6,795 nucleotides of DNA from Scleromatobacter sp038208735. GTDB lineage: Bacteria; Pseudomonadota; Gammaproteobacteria; Burkholderiales; Burkholderiaceae_C. Numbering within the stretch: the first letter of the stretch is position 1; each line of letters begins with the position of its first letter. The position numbers and the translations under genes were made by a program. Below the pieces are notes generated by a model that ran no database searches, had not been told where the DNA came from, and saw nothing but the letters and a program-made list of their open reading frames with translations. Positions 1 through 5,282 of this stretch are shown here, piece after piece. The DNA is taken from NCBI GenBank assembly GCA_038208735.1, contig JBBQYL010000249.1, positions 1-6,795 of the forward strand, written 5' to 3'.

Positions 1-38
1 AGGATCGGAATCTGGCCGCCCAAAATTCGACCTCTCAG

Positions 39-56
39 AATCGCGCTGACGCGATT
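39..56 (+). terminator. Short hairpin followed by a T-rich stretch, possible terminator of a plus-strand gene lying outside the window
   Basis: Seen: AATCGCG at 39-45 and CGCGATT at 50-56 form a perfect 7-bp stem with a CTGA tetraloop. TGTTTAA follows on the plus strand. On the minus strand, the direction in which hipA is read, no T-tract follows, so it would not be a standard intrinsic terminator for hipA. The T-run is short and interrupted, so termination is only a possibility. The gene it would serve would lie left of the window and cannot be seen. Confidence 0.3.
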
Positions 57-71
57 TGTTTAACAGCGCCA

Positions 72-116
72 AGGGGTCGAGTACCCCTGAAATCACCACT
101 TTTTTGGACCGGGTCC
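72..116. other. Two further palindromes in the 133-base gene-free left end, downstream of hipA
   Basis: Seen: AGGGGT (72-77) and ACCCCT (83-88) form a 6-bp stem with a 5-base loop. After an 11-base gap comes a run of six T (100-105), then the near-palindrome GGACCGGGTCC (106-116). A second possible pairing, GCGCTG (43-48) with CAGCGC (64-69), would compete with the hairpin at 39-56. The first 133 bases hold no open frame I would call a gene; a plus-strand frame starting at 56 is a shadow of hipA. These structures may mark the end of the hipBA transcript or the border of the module. I cannot assign a role. Confidence 0.3.
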
Positions 117-133
117 TTCTGCCGCCCAGACTC

Positions 134-1456
134 CTAGCCGCCCTTTGCAGACCGCCCGAGCGCGAGGCGTGCCTCGTCGGTCGCTTCGTGCTCGAACGCG
201 GGCTGCAGATGATCGATATCGGCCCTGCTCAAGCCGATCGCGGTACTGGCGGCGACGGCCTTCCAACCTTCGACCGCCTCGAGCACTTCCGCGAGGACGT
301 TCAGCGCCTGCCCAGGGGCGAGGCGAAAGATTGCCGCGTCGTCCAGCAGCATCCGCACCGAGTCGATCGGGCCCACGGCGGCGGTCAGGAGCGTCTTCGA
401 TTCGCGCAGCTTGCCGGGCATTGGATTGAGGTCGAACGCCGGCGAAAGAGCCCACTGCCGCGCGCCTGCGTAGAGGAAGCCGTGGTTCTGCAGGTGATCG
501 TCGACGTTCGTGATGAGGAGCCCGAACAGCAGGCGGCGCCAGAGCTGGCGTGCGTCCTCGATCGGCGTCGGGCTGTGGCGCTGGATCGCCTCGACGATCT
601 CGTCGTAAGCATGGTCGTCCTGGCGGGACGCCTGCAGCATCGACGCGGCTGAAAGATAGGGGATGCGTTCGTCGGCGTCGGTACGGTCGAACCGGGCGAT
701 GACGGCCACGGGCGTGCTGCCGATCATGGCCACGCGCGCCGGGGCCGCGTCGATTCCGGCTCGCCTGGCGAGGTGCAACGCGAGCACCTCCGCGCGCGTG
801 ACGTCGTAGGTATCGCCGACGCTCGGGAACTTGCCCAGCGAGAGGCGACCGTCGTCGTCGATGACGGTGCACTTCGGGCGCATGCCCCCGAGTGACGTGC
901 CCTTGCCTTGCAGGTAGCGAAGGTCTTCTGCCGTCTCGACGCGGTCCTCGATGGCCCGACTCGCCCGGTACATGCTCTCGAGCTCCAGCAGGGGCGGCGT
1001 GTGCCGCCGCCCTTCCTGCGCGCTCCCCAGATAGTCGCCATCCCGGCACAGGCGCAGCGCGCCCATGCGGCTGAAATCATCCACAGCGCACAGGAAATCA
1101 AGCTCGGTCAGGGGCGGGAGCTGCGCGTCGCGGCGCCGGCGGTGTGCGTGCGCCCGCTCGATGACCCGACGACCCCAGGCATCCGGCGCGGTGTCGCCGA
1201 GGGCAAGGGGAAAGACCGAATCGACTGGCGAGGGCGCACGTCGCGCGATGTAGCCAGGCGCCAGGGAAAGGTCGGGAGACACCTCGAAGTTGTCAGTGGC
1301 CGCCAACCAGGAGTCAGCGTAGGCGAACTGCGCGATCTCGCGCCGACCCTGCTGGGTGAAGACGAGCTCGCCCACTGAAATGCCTGCGGATCCCAGGTGA
1401 ATCTCCACCGTGGTTCTGTTCGCTGTTCTTTGTGGGCCAACGGCCTTTCGAGGCAT
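134..1456 (-). CDS. hipA: HipA-family serine/threonine kinase toxin of a HipBA toxin-antitoxin pair
   Basis: A 440-residue protein, the usual length for HipA. Known for the family: HipA is a cytosolic Ser/Thr kinase. In E. coli it phosphorylates glutamyl-tRNA synthetase, which stalls translation and promotes persistence, and HipB neutralises it. Visible motifs are a HipA N-terminal region with a GDTAPDAWGRR segment (87-97), and a glycine-rich loop S188-LGGMRP-K195 that aligns with the E. coli loop carrying autophosphorylated Ser150. Also present are a nucleotide-binding lysine (K209, in SLGKFPS), an RFDR motif (255-258), the catalytic loop NVDDHLQNHGF (317-327, D319 and N324 matching E. coli D309 and N314), and a metal-binding D342 in SPAFDLNP. 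No motif is missing, so the kinase should be active. It starts 11 nt after the hipB stop, with AAGGG about 7 nt before the ATG. The real target is unknown; related HipA toxins use different aminoacyl-tRNA synthetases. Confidence 0.93.
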   Translation of the reverse strand: MPRKAVGPQRTANRTTVEIHLGSAGISVGELVFTQQGRREIAQFAYADSWLAATDNFEVSPDLSLAPGYIARRAPSPVDSVFPLALGDTAPDAWGRRVIERAHAHRRRRDAQLPPLTELDFLCAVDDFSRMGALRLCRDGDYLGSAQEGRRHTPPLLELESMYRASRAIEDRVETAEDLRYLQGKGTSLGGMRPKCTVIDDDGRLSLGKFPSVGDTYDVTRAEVLALHLARRAGIDAAPARVAMIGSTPVAVIARFDRTDADERIPYLSAASMLQASRQDDHAYDEIVEAIQRHSPTPIEDARQLWRRLLFGLLITNVDDHLQNHGFLYAGARQWALSPAFDLNPMPGKLRESKTLLTAAVGPIDSVRMLLDDAAIFRLAPGQALNVLAEVLEAVEGWKAVAASTAIGLSRADIDHLQPAFEHEATDEARLALGRSAKGG

Positions 1457-1467
1457 GAGCCTGCCCT

Positions 1468-1845
1468 TCAGAACGACCTACGCGGCTTGGCGCGGTTGCG
1501 CACGCGCTGAGGAAGATGCTCGTCGGCCAACACCAGGCCGATGTCGTCCTCGGAGGAATCGAGCAGGTTGCCGAGTTTCTGGAGTTCGCCGAAGAAGTGC
1601 AACGCGCGCGCCAAAAAATGGAGGGGAACCCGGGGATCGCCGGCTTCCATGCGCTTGACCGTGTTGAGCGACGCACCGATGCGGTCGGCGAGCGACTGCT
1701 GCGTCACGTTGCGTCGCCGGCGCGCTCGGTTGAGGTCTTCCCCCAGCTTCTCGATCGCCTTCACGACCGGCGCAGGCAGCGCAGAAGCCGGTTTACGGCT
1801 CTGCTGGGGAACGTCAGGTCGGTTGGAGGCTTCCATCAGGGCCAT
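1468..1845 (-). CDS. hipB: HipB-like XRE-family helix-turn-helix antitoxin and autorepressor
   Basis: A 125-residue protein with a poorly conserved polar N-terminus (1-30). A cro/C1-type helix-turn-helix domain follows at roughly 34-90: TQQSLADRIG (48-57) is the positioning helix and SLNTVKRMEAG (59-69) the recognition helix. The tail ends with a strongly basic RVRNRAKPRRSF. HipB proteins are dimeric DNA-binding antitoxins that sequester HipA and repress their own operon, and the gene order hipB then hipA fits. The start at 1845 is chosen because GGAGG sits 6 nt upstream. A second ATG at codon 4 (1836) lacks such spacing. At 125 residues it is longer than E. coli HipB (88), with extra sequence at both ends. 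The fold and the neighbour make the assignment solid; the interaction itself is inferred. Confidence 0.88.
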   Translation of the reverse strand: MALMEASNRPDVPQQSRKPASALPAPVVKAIEKLGEDLNRARRRRNVTQQSLADRIGASLNTVKRMEAGDPRVPLHFLARALHFFGELQKLGNLLDSSEDDIGLVLADEHLPQRVRNRAKPRRSF

Positions 1846-1857
1846 TGTAGGCCTCCA
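1824..1857 (-). promoter_or_regulatory. Inverted repeat spanning the hipB ribosome binding site and start codon
   Basis: Seen: TGGAGGC (1824-1830) and GCCTCCA (1851-1857) are perfect 7-base inverted arms separated by 20 bases. On the minus-strand transcript the 5' arm contains the hipB Shine-Dalgarno (GGAGG, 1852-1856) and the 3' arm lies about five codons inside hipB, so the start codon falls in the loop. Two readings are possible. It may be an mRNA hairpin that hides the ribosome binding site, or a HipB operator, since E. coli HipB binds inverted half-sites, though those have an 8-bp spacer rather than 20. It could also be chance in GC-rich DNA. Confidence 0.4.
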
Positions 1858-1863
1858 TCTGAT

Positions 1864-1891
1864 TTCATAACAGTGTGGTCAGAAAAAACAA
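1864..1891 (-). promoter_or_regulatory. Candidate hipBA promoter overlapping the T-tract of the tat terminator
   Basis: On the minus strand, TTGTTT (1886-1891) is a weak -35 (3 of 6 matches) and TATGAA (1864-1869) a fair -10 (4 of 6), with a 16-base spacer. Transcription would begin close to the hipB Shine-Dalgarno, giving a leader of roughly ten bases. This short AT-rich stretch lies between the terminator stem and hipB and is the most promoter-like part of an otherwise GC-rich gap. The match is modest, so the exact boxes are uncertain. Confidence 0.35.
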
Positions 1892-1913
1892 AGGCTCCCG
1901 CAGGAGCCTTTGT
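1882..1913 (-). terminator. Strong factor-independent terminator at the end of the his-HIT-tat gene run
   Basis: Seen: ACAAAGGCTCC (1888-1898) pairs perfectly with GGAGCCTTTGT (1903-1913), an 11-bp stem with a 4-base loop. Read on the minus strand, the stem runs into TTTTTT (complement of A1883-A1888) followed by CT. It lies about 50 bases after the tatC stop codon. The T-tract is present only in the minus-strand direction, so it should end transcription coming from tatC and insulate hipBA from the tat operon. Confidence 0.88.
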
Positions 1914-1964
1914 CTTGACTAAAGGGCCTCATGGAAGCCACCGACGCAAGTGCGACGAACGGGT

Positions 1965-2744
1965 TCAATGGCCCTCGGCGGCCGAATCCGGCGCCTGCGT
2001 GCTGCGGATGAACAGCGGCACCACCAGGATGCCCACCTCGTACAGCAGGATCATGGGCACCATCAGCGCCACCATCGAGCCCGGATCGGGCGGCGTCACC
2101 AGGCCGGCCACGCCGGCCGCGCAGACCCAGTAGTAGCTGCGGAACTTGCGCAGCTGCTGCACCGTGACGATGCCCAGGCGCGCGACGATCACCACCGCCA
2201 CCGGCACCTCGAAAGCCACGCCGAAGGCCAGGAACATGGTGAGCACGAAGTCGAGGTAGGCCTCGATGTCGGGGCTCACCGTCACCGAGGTGGGCGCCAT
2301 CTGCTGGATGGCCGGGAAGGCCTTCTTGAACACGATGAAGTAGCAGAACGCCACGCCGCAGTAGAACAGCAGCGTGCTCGTGACCACGAGCGGCATCACC
2401 AGCCGCTTCTCGTGCTTGTAGAGGCCCGGGGCAACGAACGCCCACACCTGGTACAGCACCCATGGCAGCGCGATGCCGAACGCCACCAGCACCGTCACCT
2501 TGATCGGAATGAGGAACGGCGAGACCACGCCCACGGCGATCATGTGCGCGCCCTGGGGCAGCGCGACGATCAGCGGCTGGGCCAGGAAATCCCACAGCCG
2601 GCGCGGGCCGGGCCAGGCGGCCAGAGCGCCGAAGACGATGGCGACGCCCCACACGCTGCGCAGCAGCCGGTCGCGCAGCTCGATGAGGTGCGCGACGAAA
2701 GGCTGCTCGGTGCCGGCCAGCTCGTCTTCGGAAGGGGTCGCCAT
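1965..2744 (-). CDS. tatC: Sec-independent protein translocase subunit TatC
   Basis: TatC is the six-helix inner-membrane core of the twin-arginine translocase. With TatB it recognises the RR signal peptide of folded cargo proteins. The 259-residue product has the normal length. Landmarks are the cytoplasmic N-terminal signal-binding motif HLIELRDRLL (19-28, E22 and R24), YKHEKRLV in the first cytoplasmic loop (109-116, E112), the conserved membrane glutamate in FGVAFEVP (174-181, E179) and TPPD (217-220, D220). After TPPD it reads PGSM, where E. coli-like proteins usually have a V-x-S-Q type sequence. An in-frame TGA at 2748-2750, two codons before the ATG, fixes the start. The ribosome binding site is weak, and the gene follows tatB by 49 nt, so it is probably expressed from the tat transcript. 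A strong terminator follows. Confidence 0.97.
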   Translation of the reverse strand: MATPSEDELAGTEQPFVAHLIELRDRLLRSVWGVAIVFGALAAWPGPRRLWDFLAQPLIVALPQGAHMIAVGVVSPFLIPIKVTVLVAFGIALPWVLYQVWAFVAPGLYKHEKRLVMPLVVTSTLLFYCGVAFCYFIVFKKAFPAIQQMAPTSVTVSPDIEAYLDFVLTMFLAFGVAFEVPVAVVIVARLGIVTVQQLRKFRSYYWVCAAGVAGLVTPPDPGSMVALMVPMILLYEVGILVVPLFIRSTQAPDSAAEGH

Positions 2745-2793
2745 GGGTCAACGGCTCAAGAGAGGGGGAACGGACGGAGGCCGCTCCCGGAGT

Positions 2794-3273
2794 TCACAGG
2801 CCGCCACTGCTGCGGCGGGGTCGGAAGCGTGCCACCCGCGCGGCACCCGACTGGGCATGGGTGCGCACGCCCGCGTGCTGCTTGAACCAGGTGGGCATCG
2901 CGCTGCGCTTCAGGCGCCAATTCTTGCGCGGCGCCTTGTAGGCCGGGGCCTTGGCCAGTTCAAGCGGTCGCATGGCGGCGGCGTCGGAGACGTCGGCGAC
3001 GCCGGGCTCGCCGAACTCGCCCGGGTCGCGCAGGCTGCGTTGCACGTGGTCGTGCACGTCGCGCGCGGCGCCCTCGAACTGCGACTTCATCTTGGCGAGT
3101 TCTTCCACCTCGATGGAGCGGTTGACCTCGGCCTTGACGTCGGCCACGTAGCGTTGCGCACGGCCGAGCAAGGTGCCCACCATGCGCGCCACGGCCGGCA
3201 GGCGCTCGGGGCCGATGACGATCAGGGCGATGCCGCCGACGATCGCCAGCTTGGTGACGCCGATGTCAAACAT
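2794..3273 (-). CDS. tatB: Sec-independent protein translocase subunit TatB
   Basis: TatB is a single-span inner-membrane protein that forms the receptor complex with TatC. The 159-residue product opens with MFDIG and has one N-terminal transmembrane helix (about 6-21). The hallmark hinge GPERLP (21-26) follows, then a long amphipathic helix (roughly 27-75) and a polar C-terminal tail ending in a basic RFRPRR stretch (150-155). Residue 8 is Lys where E. coli TatB has Glu8. From memory, Lys here is common in betaproteobacterial TatB. A TGA lies immediately before the ATG, so no longer form is possible. No clear Shine-Dalgarno is visible. It starts 36 nt after tatA and ends 49 nt before tatC, consistent with a tatABC transcript. 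Confidence 0.95.
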   Translation of the reverse strand: MFDIGVTKLAIVGGIALIVIGPERLPAVARMVGTLLGRAQRYVADVKAEVNRSIEVEELAKMKSQFEGAARDVHDHVQRSLRDPGEFGEPGVADVSDAAAMRPLELAKAPAYKAPRKNWRLKRSAMPTWFKQHAGVRTHAQSGAARVARFRPRRSSGGL

Positions 3274-3309
3274 TCAGGCGGGCACTCGCGGTCGAGGCGA
3301 TGGGAGCGC

Positions 3310-3540
3310 TCAACGGCGCGTGGCGTCGACGTCGATCGTCTCGCCCGCGGCGCGGTGCTCGGGAGCGACCACTTGCTGCACCGGCGGCTCGCCGGCCTTG
3401 GTCTCGCCGTCCTTCATGCCGTCCTTGAAGCCCTTGACGGCGCCGCCGAGGTCGGAACCGATGTTCTTGAGCTTCTTCGTGCCGAAGATGAGCACGATGA
3501 TGACGAGAAAGATGATCAGGTGAGTGGTCGAGATACCCAT
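3310..3540 (-). CDS. tatA: Sec-independent protein translocase subunit TatA
   Basis: TatA oligomerises at the TatBC receptor to make the transport path for folded proteins across the inner membrane. The 76-residue protein has a short membrane helix (about 6-19) and the signature hinge FGTKKL (19-24). An amphipathic helix follows (about 21-43, including the conserved NIGSDLGGAVKGFK), then an acidic/polar tail. The MGIST start, family length and an excellent ribosome binding site (AAGGAGG at 3547-3553, 6 nt before the ATG) all support the start. It is the first tat gene, 104 nt after the HIT gene. Its much stronger ribosome binding site compared with tatB and tatC fits TatA being needed in large excess. 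Confidence 0.96.
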   Translation of the reverse strand: MGISTTHLIIFLVIIVLIFGTKKLKNIGSDLGGAVKGFKDGMKDGETKAGEPPVQQVVAPEHRAAGETIDVDATRR

Positions 3541-3546
3541 GACGGG

Positions 3547-3606
3547 CCTCCTTGGGGTCGGGCGGCACGCGCAGCGGACTGCGGGATGCGTGGAGACCCC
3601 ATTCTA
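3547..3606 (-). promoter_or_regulatory. Leader of tatA: strong Shine-Dalgarno and a possible -10 box
   Basis: The 104-base gap between the HIT gene and tatA contains AAGGAGG (3547-3553), almost fully complementary to the 16S rRNA tail. Further upstream is TAGAAT (3601-3606), a 5-of-6 match to a sigma-70 -10 box and about 60 bases before the tatA ATG. I find no convincing -35 at 16-18 bases; the best is a poor TCGATG at a 19-base spacer. The ribosome binding site is firm, but the promoter is only suggested. No terminator-like hairpin with a T-tract separates the HIT gene from tatA, so read-through from hisE is also likely. Confidence 0.4.
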
Positions 3607-3644
3607 ATGGATCCGCATGTCCGGCCATCGACGAGCCGCCCGCA

Positions 3645-3992
3645 TCACCCCTTGGCCCAAGGGCGCGGGCCGCCGATGGCGTGCAGGTGAAGGTGGGGCA
3701 CCTCCTGCATGCCGTCCTTGCCGGCGTTGGCGATGATGCGGAAGCCGTTGGTGACGCCGCATTCCAGCATCAGCCGGGGGACGAGCGCCATCATCCGGCC
3801 CAGCAGCGGCGCGTCGGCCGCCACCACCTCGGCCATCGACACGATGTGGCGCTTGGGCGCCACCAGGAAGTGCACCGGCGCCCACGGCGCGATGTCGTGG
3901 AACGCGATCATCTCGTCGTCTTCGTACAGCTTGCGTGACGGGATCCTGCCGTCGACCAGCTTGCAGAACAGGCAGTTGGGGTCGTGGGACAT
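3645..3992 (-). CDS. HIT-family nucleotide-binding protein, HinT-like purine nucleoside phosphoramidase
   Basis: A 115-residue protein, typical of the HINT branch of the histidine-triad family. These proteins hydrolyse AMP-lysine and other purine nucleoside phosphoramidates in the cytosol. The histidine triad is H100-L-H102-L-H104-A-I in VPHLHLHAIGG, with H102 the expected nucleophile. CLFC (7-10) with H49 (KRH) and H100 could form the zinc site found in many bacterial HIT proteins. The start at 3992 is supported by GGAG (3999-4002) 6 nt upstream and an MSHDPNCLFCK opening. It begins 20 nt after the hisE stop, suggesting co-transcription. The linkage hisE-HIT-tatA is familiar in Burkholderiales, although no direct biochemical link to histidine synthesis or Tat export is established. 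Confidence 0.93.
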   Translation of the reverse strand: MSHDPNCLFCKLVDGRIPSRKLYEDDEMIAFHDIAPWAPVHFLVAPKRHIVSMAEVVAADAPLLGRMMALVPRLMLECGVTNGFRIIANAGKDGMQEVPHLHLHAIGGPRPWAKG

Positions 3993-4012
3993 CGGGTTCT
4001 CCGAGGGGAGGT

Positions 4013-4375
4013 TCACGGCTTGGGCTCGTCGGCGTCGCGCTGCTGCGACTTGCGCAGCGCGAACTCCTCGAGGCCCGACAGGCCCTCGCGGCGCTCGAGC
4101 TCGCGCAGCACGTCGGCCGGCGCGAGGCCGAAGTGGCTCAGCGCGATCATCGAGTGGAACCACAGGTCGGCCACCTCGTAGACGATCTTCTTCGGGTCGC
4201 CGTCCTTGGCGGCCATCACCGTCTCGACGGCCTCCTCGCCCACCTTTTTCAGGATGGCGTCGGTGCCCTTGTCGAACAGGCGCGCCACGTAGCTGGCGGC
4301 CGGGTCGCCGCCATTGGCCGGCTTGCGCGATTCGATCACCGCGGCGAGGCGGGCCAGGCTGTCGTTGCTGGTCAT
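4013..4375 (-). CDS. hisE: Phosphoribosyl-ATP pyrophosphatase (histidine biosynthesis, second step)
   Basis: HisE hydrolyses phosphoribosyl-ATP to phosphoribosyl-AMP plus pyrophosphate, giving the substrate for HisI. The 120-residue protein is a stand-alone HisE of the MazG-like all-alpha NTP pyrophosphatase superfamily, not the fused HisIE of enterobacteria. Metal-binding acidic residues are visible in KKVGEEAVET (43-52, E47, E48 and E51) and in YEVADLWFH (66-74, E67 and D70), the superfamily's ExxE...ExxD arrangement. The conserved SYVARLFDKG (28-37) precedes them. Its ATG overlaps the hisI TGA by the ATGA at 4372-4375, and only a weak Shine-Dalgarno is visible, so translational coupling to hisI is likely. 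The longer in-frame version would overlap hisI and is rejected. Confidence 0.95.
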   Translation of the reverse strand: MTSNDSLARLAAVIESRKPANGGDPAASYVARLFDKGTDAILKKVGEEAVETVMAAKDGDPKKIVYEVADLWFHSMIALSHFGLAPADVLRELERREGLSGLEEFALRKSQQRDADEPKP

Positions 4376-4761
4376 CTGTAGATGCTTTCGGAATCCTTGA
4401 GAACCGGTTCCACCGGCGTCCACTGGCCGTCCACCAGCTTCTGGAAGAAGCAGCTGTGGCGGCCGGTGTGGCAGGCGATGCCGGGCTCGTGGCCCAGCTG
4501 CGTGACCTGCAGCAGCACGACGTCGTTGTCGCAATCGAGACGCATCTGGTGCACCTGCTGCACGTGGCCCGACTCCTCGCCCTTGGCCCACAGCTTCTGG
4601 CGCGAGCGGCTCCAGTACACGGCGCGCTGCGTCTGCGCGGTAAGCGCCAGCGCCTCGCGATTGGCCCACGCGAACATCAGCACGTCACCGGTGCCGCGCT
4701 CCTGCGCGATCACCGGCACGAGGCCGTCGCGATCCCATTTCACTTCGTCGAGCCAAGTCAT
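4372..4761 (-). CDS. hisI: Phosphoribosyl-AMP cyclohydrolase (histidine biosynthesis, third step)
   Basis: HisI opens the adenine ring of phosphoribosyl-AMP in a zinc- and magnesium-dependent reaction. The 129-residue protein is a complete monofunctional HisI. Seen: VLMFAWANREAL (27-38), YWSRSRQKLWAKGEESGH (49-66), the metal cluster RLDCDND (74-80, D76, C77, D78 and D80) and C97-HTGRHS-C104, the cysteines used for zinc in family structures. Its ATG overlaps the stop of the upstream Nudix gene (ATGA, 4758-4761). There is no recognisable Shine-Dalgarno, which points to reinitiation after the Nudix gene. In many betaproteobacteria hisF precedes hisI; here it does not, so the remaining his genes must be elsewhere. 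Confidence 0.96.
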   Translation of the reverse strand: MTWLDEVKWDRDGLVPVIAQERGTGDVLMFAWANREALALTAQTQRAVYWSRSRQKLWAKGEESGHVQQVHQMRLDCDNDVVLLQVTQLGHEPGIACHTGRHSCFFQKLVDGQWTPVEPVLKDSESIYR

Positions 4762-5282
4762 GGCGCCAGTGTATGCGTGGCGCCCGTGAACCCGCGCTCC
4801 TGCGCGAACCATTCCAGCACGGGGATGGTGCCGGGCAGCACGGGCACGCTGGCCACCGGCAGCGTCTCCCAGGCCATGGTCTGGCCCTCGCGCATCTCGA
4901 ACTCGCCCGTCCAGTCGGCCACCTTGCAGAAGTTGAGGCGGACGCGGGCGTGCGGGTAGTCCATCATCAGCACGTGCCAGGGCTGCGCGGCGCCGATGAC
5001 GATGCCGATCTCCTCGTGCAGCTCCCGCCGCAGCGCCTGCTCCACCGTCTCGCCGGCCTCGAGCTTGCCGCCCGGGAACTCCCAGTAGCCGGCGTAGACC
5101 TTGCCCGGCGGGCGCGACGTGAGCAGGAAGCGGCCCTGGGCGTCCAGCAGCACGCCCACCGCCACCTCGGTGACGGGGCGCTCGCCGTAGTGCGACGGCG
5201 CGTCCTCGGAGGCCACGATCTCGGTGTGCGCGTGGCGATCCGCGTCGCTGATCCTGGCGCCGCCGGTCTTCGCGTCGTTCAT
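4758..5282 (-). CDS. MutT-like Nudix hydrolase (probable 8-oxo-dGTP diphosphatase)
   Basis: The protein carries a perfect Nudix box: G72-x5-E78-x7-R86-E87-L88-x-E90-E91-x-G93-I94. The approach PPGKVYAGYWEFPGGK (58-73) is typical of MutT, which removes 8-oxo-dGTP from the nucleotide pool to prevent A:T to C:G transversions. At 174 residues it is longer than E. coli MutT (129), mostly because of a polar, low-complexity N-terminal extension of about 35 residues before TEVAVGVLLD. The ATG at 5282 overlaps the stop of the ATPase gene (ATGA, 5279-5282). If the extension is not translated, an internal start would be needed, but no ATG occurs before the Nudix domain. Substrate specificity is inferred from similarity, so the symbol mutT is withheld. 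Confidence 0.9.
   Translation of the reverse strand: MNDAKTGGARISDADRHAHTEIVASEDAPSHYGERPVTEVAVGVLLDAQGRFLLTSRPPGKVYAGYWEFPGGKLEAGETVEQALRRELHEEIGIVIGAAQPWHVLMMDYPHARVRLNFCKVADWTGEFEMREGQTMAWETLPVASVPVLPGTIPVLEWFAQERGFTGATHTLAP

Noticed and set aside
64..97. Possible tRNA 3' end (stem AGGGG/CCCCT followed by GAAATCACCA)
   Set aside because: The loop is not TTCRANN-like, no matching 5' acceptor strand is found about 70 bases upstream, and no anticodon arm can be formed.
106..116. GGACCGGGTCC as an intrinsic terminator for hipA
   Set aside because: On the minus strand the palindrome is followed by a run of A rather than T, and the loop is too small for a normal hairpin.
93..1049. Minus-strand open frame of 318 codons in a different frame within hipA
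   Set aside because: It is extremely Arg/Gly/Ala-rich, without family signatures, and fully inside the motif-rich hipA frame.
1888..1913. Bidirectional use of the terminator
   Set aside because: On the plus strand the stem is followed by CTTGACT with no T-run, and no plus-strand gene leads into it.
1950..2885. Long plus-strand open frame of 311 codons, His- and Arg-rich
   Set aside because: It lies antisense to tatC and the end of tatB, both clearly real. The composition is that of a high-GC shadow frame and it shows no recognisable domain.
3709..4959. Plus-strand open frame of 416 codons
   Set aside because: It runs antisense across the HIT gene, hisE, hisI and part of the Nudix gene. It is Arg/Ser/Pro-rich without any family motif, as expected of an antisense frame in GC-rich DNA.
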